Below are positions 59,345 to 64,000 of a DNA stretch of 64,000 nt, piece by piece. Location of the stretch: positions 4,920,001-4,984,000 of the forward strand of contig NC_011894.1 in the NCBI RefSeq assembly GCF_000022085.1. The letters are read 5' to 3'. The position numbers and the translations under genes are program-made. The notes beneath the pieces were generated by a model. That model searched no databases and was not told where the DNA came from. It was given only the letters and a program-made list of their open reading frames with translations. The stretch is from Methylobacterium nodulans ORS 2060. Lineage in GTDB: Bacteria; Pseudomonadota; Alphaproteobacteria; Rhizobiales; Beijerinckiaceae. Within the stretch, counting starts at the first letter, position 1, and every line of letters begins with the position of its first letter.

Positions 59345-60060
59345 GACCTGCCTCCGAGGACCGACGCGGTTGCCATCCCGCACGGGGCGGCGGCCATGCT
59401 GCGGAACCGCGATCCTCCAAGGTTCTCGAACCGGCCAGCTCAACGGACCGTCCCGCCAGAACCTTCTCCCTAGAGGTCGCTTGAGAGATAAACACTTCTT
59501 ATCCAGAATGGATATGAAGAACAAATCTCTCACGCGTCCCGCTTCACTGAGAGATTATGGTGCGTCATCGCACGCTTTACAAGGGATAACTGCCAGATGG
59601 GGTGTATCGTGCGGCTCGGCGTTCGAGAAAAGACTTTGCCCGCCGCGGCCGGATGCCCTAGGGCTGCGCCGCGCCGCAGGGCGCGCGGAGCGGACGGCGC
59701 AATGCAGACGAGTTCCTTCCTGGCGCTCTTCGCGGGACTAAATATAGAACCTGACGTGCGTGGAAGCCGCCCCGCTCCTCTGCTGAGGTGCAGGCGATCG
59801 CAGATCGCACTGGCGATCGAAGATCGCGCAGGCTGCCTCGAAGCACGCCTGACCGGTGCTCCCAGCCACCAGAGCCTCGGACCAGCGGTCAGGCGTGCGT
59901 GCCGGCTGATGCCGGCCGGAGGCTCCGTGCGATCTGCGATCGCCAGGAGCATCTCAGCATGAGGGCGGTTGAGGGTGCCATCAGAGGGAGGGGCACTTAG
60001 TCAGCCACGGTGTCATCCGCCAGGGTCGGCTGCGCCTCGCCGCCTCCTGAGCGGCCGCGG
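59345..60060. other. Intergenic region with palindromic repeat
   Basis: About 716 bp with no supported gene. The strongly AT-rich segment 59470-59540 probably holds the promoter for the cysE unit. The palindromic repeat copy 2 lies at 59760-59972. Confidence 0.5.
59760..59972. repeat. Long palindromic repeat element, copy 2
   Basis: Shares with copy 1 (10746-10908) the outer GTGGAAGCCGCC ... GCTGAGGT arm, the inner CCTCGAAGCAC block, the CGGTG(C/G)TCCCA centre and the right arm CTCAGCATGAG. It has extra nested GCGATCGCAGATCGC-type palindromes in both arms, which makes it about 50 bp longer. Confidence 0.75.
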
Positions 60061-60819
60061 TCAGGCCGGGACGCGATCCGGTGCCGTCAGGTCCCGGCGG
60101 ATCAGATGCGCCGTCTCCTGCAGGGCCGGCGCCGTGCGGTCGCGCGGTCGCGGCGCCGGGATGGCGTGCGCGGCCACGATTCGGCCGGGCGCCCCCGCCA
60201 GAACCACGACCCGGTCGGCGAGGTAGACCGCCTCCTCGATGTCGTGGGTAACGAACAGGACGGTCTGGCCGGAGGCGCGGCAGAGGCGGGCGAGTTCGTC
60301 CTGCAAGCTCTCGCGGGTCAGCGCGTCGAGGGCCGAGAACGGCTCGTCCATCAAGAGCACGTGCGGTTCGACCGCGAGCGCGCGGGCAAGCGCCGCGCGC
60401 TGGCGCTGCCCGCCGGAGAGCTGGAACGGCCAGCGTCCGGCGAGGTCGGCAAGGCCGACCCGGGCGAGCGCCTCCAAGGCCCGCCGGCGCCGCTCGGCGC
60501 GCGGGATCCGCAGCTTCTCCAGCCCGAAGGCCACGTTGTCGACGATCCGCCGCCAGGGCAGCAGGCGGGCATCCTGGAACACCAGGGCGACCGCCCGGCG
60601 GCCCGGCGCCGGCGGGCTCACCGTCACGGTGCCGGCGCTCGGGCGCACGAGGTCGGCGATCACCCGCAGCAGCGTCGACTTCCCCACGCCGGAGGCGCCC
60701 ACGATGGCCAGGAACTCCCCGGGCGCGATGTCGAGGTCGAGGCTCGCGAGCACCGCCGTGCGGGTGCGGTCGCGCGCGAACGCGAGGGTGAGGCCCCGGA
60801 TGCTGATCAGGCCCACCAT
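60061..60819 (-). CDS. ABC transporter ATPase (SsuB/TauB type), system 2
   Basis: 252 residues starting 13 bp inside the permease gene end. Motifs: Walker A GASGVGKST, Q-loop VFQDARLLPW, signature LSGGQRQRAALARAL, Walker B VLLMDEPFSALDALTR, switch His in FVTHDIEEA. Last gene of a binding protein-permease-ATPase operon with overlapping frames. It matches importers of sulfonates, nitrate or related small anions. Confidence 0.95.
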   Translation of the reverse strand: MVGLISIRGLTLAFARDRTRTAVLASLDLDIAPGEFLAIVGASGVGKSTLLRVIADLVRPSAGTVTVSPPAPGRRAVALVFQDARLLPWRRIVDNVAFGLEKLRIPRAERRRRALEALARVGLADLAGRWPFQLSGGQRQRAALARALAVEPHVLLMDEPFSALDALTRESLQDELARLCRASGQTVLFVTHDIEEAVYLADRVVVLAGAPGRIVAAHAIPAPRPRDRTAPALQETAHLIRRDLTAPDRVPA

Positions 60820-61562
60820 CGCAGCATCCGGCGCTGGAGGGCGGTGAAGGCGGCGTCGAACACGCCGTAGAGCAGCGCCATGGTGAGCATGTAGACGACC
60901 ACGATGTCGGTCGCGAGGAGCGTCGAGGCCTGCATCATCCGCTGGCCGAGGCCGGCGACGCCGAAGATCTCGGCCGCCACCACCGCCATCCAGGCCTGCC
61001 CGATGGCGGTGCGCACGCCCACGAGAATACCCGGGGTCGCGGCGGGCCAGACCACGGTGAGGAGGCGCTCCGGGGCGGAGCGGAAGCCGAAGGCCTCCGC
61101 CACCTCCACGAGGTCGCGGTCGACGCCCCGGATCGCGCCGTGGCTCGCGAAGTAGACGATCCAGAACACCCCGACCGCGATGATGAACACCGCCGCGGCC
61201 GGGCTCACCCCGAACCAGATGATCGCGAAGGGCACCCAGGCGAGGCCGGGCACCGGGCGCAGCACCCGCACCACCCAGGCGCTCAAGCTCTCGGCCGTCC
61301 GGAACAGGCCCGTGAGCGTCCCGGCCGCAATGCCGAGACCGACGCCGAGCGCGAGCCCGGCCGTGTAGTGTCCCAGACTGCTGCCGGCGGCGGCGAGCCA
61401 CTGGCCGGAGCGCAGTTCCCGCAGGAACGACTCCGGCAGGACCGAGGGCGGGGGCAGGAAGGCGGGGTTGACGAGGCCCGCCCGCGGCACCGCCTCCCAG
61501 AGCGCGAAGAAGGCGACGAGCCCGACGAGCGGGAGCAGCGCCGCGCCGCGGCGGGGCCTCAC
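60807..61562 (-). CDS. ABC transporter permease (SsuC/TauC type), system 2
   Basis: The GTG start at 61562 overlaps the stop of the binding-protein gene (GTGA). 251 residues with about six membrane segments (LLPLVGLVAFFALWEAV, HYTAGLALGVGLGIAAGTL, FIIAVGVFWIVYFASHGAI, VVVYMLTMALLYGVFDAAF). The EAA loop reads DLVEVAEAFGFRSAPERLLT then VVWPAATPGILVG. Member of the nitrate/taurine permease family. Confidence 0.92.
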   Translation of the reverse strand: MRPRRGAALLPLVGLVAFFALWEAVPRAGLVNPAFLPPPSVLPESFLRELRSGQWLAAAGSSLGHYTAGLALGVGLGIAAGTLTGLFRTAESLSAWVVRVLRPVPGLAWVPFAIIWFGVSPAAAVFIIAVGVFWIVYFASHGAIRGVDRDLVEVAEAFGFRSAPERLLTVVWPAATPGILVGVRTAIGQAWMAVVAAEIFGVAGLGQRMMQASTLLATDIVVVYMLTMALLYGVFDAAFTALQRRMLRWWA

Positions 61563-62599
61563 CGGCCCGCCGCGGCGCGCTCGTAGAGGCGCGGTTCGAA
61601 CAGGCCGTCGAGGGGCACTTCGCGGTCGAGGGCGCCGATCTTCACCTGATAGCGCTGCATGGCGGCGGTGGCCTCCACGACGGCGCGAGGATCGGCGATG
61701 AACCGGGTGGCCGGCGAGGCGAGCGCGCGGCGGATCGTGGCGAGGTCGACGAGACCCTTGCCGAGGGCCGCCTCGACGACGGGCGCGACGCGGGTCGGAT
61801 CGCGGCCGATCAGGTCCACGGCCCGCACGATCCCGGACACCACCGCCTGCGCGGTCTCGGGCTCCCGATCGAGGAGCGTCCGCGTGAGGGCCACGATGGT
61901 GCCGGGCTGGTTGGGGAACATCTCGCCGCCGAGCGCGACGAGGCGGATCGCCGGATCGCGGCCGGTGACGATCGAGACGGCCGGCTCGCGCAGAGTGCCG
62001 CCCTCGACGGCGCCCGCCAGAATGGCCTGCTGGGTCGCGTCGATCCCCATCGAGACGATGGCGACGTCCTTCGGATCGGCCTTCGCCACCTCCCAGAGCC
62101 AGTGCTGGAGCGTGGTGTTGGGGACGGAGCCGAGGGGCTGGGTGGCGAGCCGGGCCGGTGCGCCGGACGCGGCTCGGAAGCGGCGGAACGCCTCGGCGGG
62201 CGCGAGCCCGGGCTCGACATGGCGGGCGAGCCGCGGGCCGGCGACGAACACGTTCTCCTCGACGGCCGTCGCTGTCACGACCTTGACGTCGATGCCGCGC
62301 GCCCGGGCGACGCCGAGCGGCGCCACGCCCGCCACGTAGACGTCGAGGGTGCCCGATGCCAGCGCCTGGATCATGTTGGGGCCGGATTCGAAGGTCGTGA
62401 GGCTCAGGCTGAGCCCCGCCTCCTTGAGCCAGCCCTCCCGCTCGGCGACGAAGATCGGGGCGGCGGCGAGGATCGGGATCACGCCGACCCGCAGGGGAGC
62501 GCTGCGTCCCTGCGCCCGGGCCCCCACCGTCGCGGCGAGCGCCGCGCCGGCCCCGAGGATCGGGCCTGCCCCAAGGATGCTGCGTCGCGTGAAGGTCAT
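61559..62599 (-). CDS. NitT/TauT-type substrate-binding protein with Tat-like signal, system 2
   Basis: 346 residues. The N-terminus TRRSILGAGPILGAGAALAA has an arginine pair before the hydrophobic core, which suggests Tat export. The mature fold is SsuA/NMT1-like: LRVGVIPILAAAPIFVAERE, LTTFESGPNMIQALASGTLD, TQQAILAGAVEGGTLREPAV. Ligand unknown. It begins the operon 61559-60061. The fragment of a flavin monooxygenase just upstream (62775-62920) hints at a sulfonate or related organosulfur compound. Confidence 0.92.
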   Translation of the reverse strand: MTFTRRSILGAGPILGAGAALAATVGARAQGRSAPLRVGVIPILAAAPIFVAEREGWLKEAGLSLSLTTFESGPNMIQALASGTLDVYVAGVAPLGVARARGIDVKVVTATAVEENVFVAGPRLARHVEPGLAPAEAFRRFRAASGAPARLATQPLGSVPNTTLQHWLWEVAKADPKDVAIVSMGIDATQQAILAGAVEGGTLREPAVSIVTGRDPAIRLVALGGEMFPNQPGTIVALTRTLLDREPETAQAVVSGIVRAVDLIGRDPTRVAPVVEAALGKGLVDLATIRRALASPATRFIADPRAVVEATAAMQRYQVKIGALDREVPLDGLFEPRLYERAAAGR

Positions 62600-62774
62600 G
62601 ACAGGCCGACGGGATGAGGTGACAGCGCCGGCTTAGAGCATCCTGTCGCAAGAGTGCAAGCACGTGACCGAAAGAAGGTGATCATCCCTTCGTTCGGCTC
62701 CAGAAGAGACGAGTCTTTCTCCTGGCAGCCGGCGCGAAAGAAGATCGTTCGGCGGCCCCGCGGGGGATCCGGAG

Positions 62775-62920
62775 TCAGGAGCGCGCGGCATCCCCCGGGA
62801 AGAAGCGGTGTGGGCGCGGCAGTCCGAGCTGCTCGCGCAGCGTCGTGCCTGCGTGTGCGGTGCGAAACAGGCCGCGGCGCTGCGCGAGCTGGCGGACGGT
62901 GAGCCCCTCGGAGAATTGTT
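62775..62920 (-). pseudogene. C-terminal fragment of an LLM-class flavin monooxygenase (NtaA/DszA-like)
   Basis: The frame ends GLTVRQLAQRRGLFRTAHAG, TTLREQLGLPRPHRFFPGD, then a stop. TLREHLGLPRP close to the terminus is a hallmark of NtaA/SnaA/DszA-type luciferase-like monooxygenases. An in-frame stop just upstream (near 62922) separates it from any start; the main part of the gene is gone. Confidence 0.5.
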
Positions 62921-62982
62921 CTCTCTAAAGAACGATCCCCTGCGAGGAGACCGTCACTGCCGGGGCGCTGCCGGGTGAAAGA

Positions 62983-63483
62983 TCATTCCCCGATTACGGG
63001 GGGCTGCAGGGCCCTCTTCCGAGCGGGAGGGGCCGGGAGCGGCAAGGCGGTGGTTGACTTCACCTTCTGCATGGCGAACCGCGAGGTCACGTTCTTGAGA
63101 GGCAGGGTCGCGGTCAAGCGCTTGTAGAAGATGTCGTAGGCCGCCATGTCGGAGACGACGACGCGCAGCATGTAGTCCACGTCGCCGGCCATCCGGTAGA
63201 ATTCGAGCACCTCCGGCATCGTAGTGATTTCACTCGCAAAGCGATCCAGCCAGTCCTTGGAATGATCGGCGGCCTCGATCGAGACGAAAACCGTCAGTCC
63301 GAGCCCGAGCTTGTCCGGATCGAGCACAGCCACGCGGCGGTTGATGACGCCGTCGGCCTGTAGCCGCTGGATGCGCTTCCAGCACGGCGTTTGCGACAAT
63401 CCAACCTGCTCGCCGATGACAGAGACCGAGAGCGTGGCATCCGTCTGCAGAAGCGCGAGGATCTTCAAGTCGATCGGGTCCAA
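62983..63483 (-). CDS. Lrp/AsnC-family regulator
   Basis: 166 residues from a TTG at 63483 (MDPIDLKILALLQTDA), the usual start of Lrp proteins; the frame is open to 63579 but the extra residues are not family-like. The helix-turn-helix is SVSVIGEQVGLSQTPCWKRI and the ligand/oligomer RAM domain follows (LTVFVSIEAADHSKDWLDRF, VLEFYRMAGDVDYMLRVVV, ILPL-type end TATLPLKNVTSRFAMQKVK). It ends in a Pro/Ala-rich tail. Probably controls amino-acid-related genes; the target could be the partly visible gene at the right edge or system 2. Confidence 0.92.
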   Translation of the reverse strand: MDPIDLKILALLQTDATLSVSVIGEQVGLSQTPCWKRIQRLQADGVINRRVAVLDPDKLGLGLTVFVSIEAADHSKDWLDRFASEITTMPEVLEFYRMAGDVDYMLRVVVSDMAAYDIFYKRLTATLPLKNVTSRFAMQKVKSTTALPLPAPPARKRALQPPVIGE

Positions 63484-63923
63484 GGGGTCTCTCTCTTGCG
63501 GCGTGTGGGAAAGGGCATTCGAGGGCGCGTGAATGGCCCGATATCGTTCTTTATAACGAACATCTCGGACGGGCTGCAAGCCGGTGGGCGCGGCCAGCGG
63601 AAGGGCCTTTCCGGACCCGGGGCTGGTCGGCGAGGATGCGCAGGGGCGGGTGTGGGTGCGCCATGTATGTAGTTATTATATGGAATTTGTAAACTATATT
63701 GCCTTGATGGCCTCCACGACGGGGAGGCGAAGATGCGGTCAATGCCGGTGGGTGCCGATGCCGGCGGCGAAGGGTGCCGCCGCGATGCGGGTCAGCTACT
63801 GCCGCTTCGCCCCGGCGAAGCTCCACACGCCCTGATCGAGTGCTTCCCTCCAGGTGGCCGGTTCGGGCGAGTTTTCCGAGGTGGCGGCCGAGGAAGCCAT
63901 ATCTCGTGCTGAATCTGATCGGC
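63484..63923. other. Intergenic region, AT-rich promoter-like patch
   Basis: About 440 bp. An AT-rich segment at 63660-63705 should carry promoters. The string ATATGGAATTT there also occurs near 53709, close to transporter system 1; this may be chance. No gene supported. Confidence 0.4.
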
Positions 63924-64000
63924 TCAGGCCATCTGCTGAATCCGGCGCATGGCCTCGGGCGTGAGGAGATGAGCACCCCAGCCCCGGCTCGCCATCGCCT
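63924..64000 (-). CDS. 3' end of an unidentified gene, cut by window edge
   Basis: A minus-strand frame enters from the right edge and ends ASRGWGAHLLTPEAMRRIQQ, MA, stop. It looks like a protein C-terminus, but 24 residues are not enough to name a family. Confidence 0.35.
   Translation of the reverse strand, partial: AMASRGWGAHLLTPEAMRRIQQMA

Noticed and set aside
63584..63835. 83-codon plus-strand frame in the AT-rich patch near the right edge
   Set aside because: No ribosome-binding site; the frame crosses the probable promoter region and lacks protein-like composition.
1..64000. tRNA or rRNA genes
   Set aside because: I looked for T-loop strings of the GGTTCGAATCC kind and for rRNA stretches; the few hits to the short string fall inside coding regions and lack cloverleaf arms.

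Overview
The window is GC-rich DNA with the look of a Methylobacterium-type alphaproteobacterium (Hyphomicrobiales). This rests on gene content: a formyl-CoA transferase/oxalyl-CoA decarboxylase oxalate module, a hopanoid-type sugar epimerase (HpnA-like), two 5-formyltetrahydrofolate cyclo-ligase paralogues, an EcfG-like sigma factor with a NepR-like domain, many small secreted or DUF6894-type proteins, and dispersed palindromic repeats. No rRNA or tRNA gene and no CRISPR array was seen.

Layout. 1-7194: a P450 running off the left edge, small secreted and membrane proteins, the NepR-sigma fusion, a metal-type MerR regulator and APS kinase (cysC). 7195-14057: oxalate catabolism, with oxc and an esterase on the plus strand, and frc plus a PAS protein on the minus strand next to a divergent GntR/FCD regulator that has a clear operator-like dyad. 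14058-19618: selO, a lytic transglycosylase, a YciE/F-like ferritin and an AI-2E-type permease. 19619-28362: an accessory stretch of short genes, including a duplicated divergent pair (DUF6894-like gene plus a helical micro-protein), an mmgR/suhB-like sRNA candidate, one intact and one decayed Hsp20 gene, an 18-bp poly-C tract and several repeat families. 28363-42148: a PAP2 phosphatase, a PHB-depolymerase-like enzyme, a complete IS5-type element with TAA target duplication, an AT-rich patch, AraC and Crp/Fnr regulators, an orphan ATP-synthase epsilon gene, several gene remnants and hpnA.

42479-51427 is the most striking region. A five-gene minus-strand operon, with overlapping or near-abutting reading frames, encodes a tail-collar (Mdp-type) protein, a GNAT acetyltransferase, an Asp/Asn beta-hydroxylase-like protein, a Nif11-sulfotransferase fusion and a GT2-GT4-FkbM fusion. 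It is divergent from a 743-residue protein made of a beta-rich head, 128 uninterrupted collagen triplets and a C-terminal Hint domain. I infer a surface-fibre system with its own tailoring enzymes.

51717-64000: a di-heme peroxidase-like protein and a binding protein, divergent from a NitT/TauT-type ABC transporter; then cysE next to what reads as an internally deleted Family 2A encapsulin-cysteine desulfurase locus; then a second NitT/TauT-type ABC transporter, a fragment of a flavin monooxygenase, and an Lrp/AsnC regulator. Sulfur metabolism (cysC, cysE, the desulfurase remnant and possibly sulfonate-type transporters) recurs through the window.
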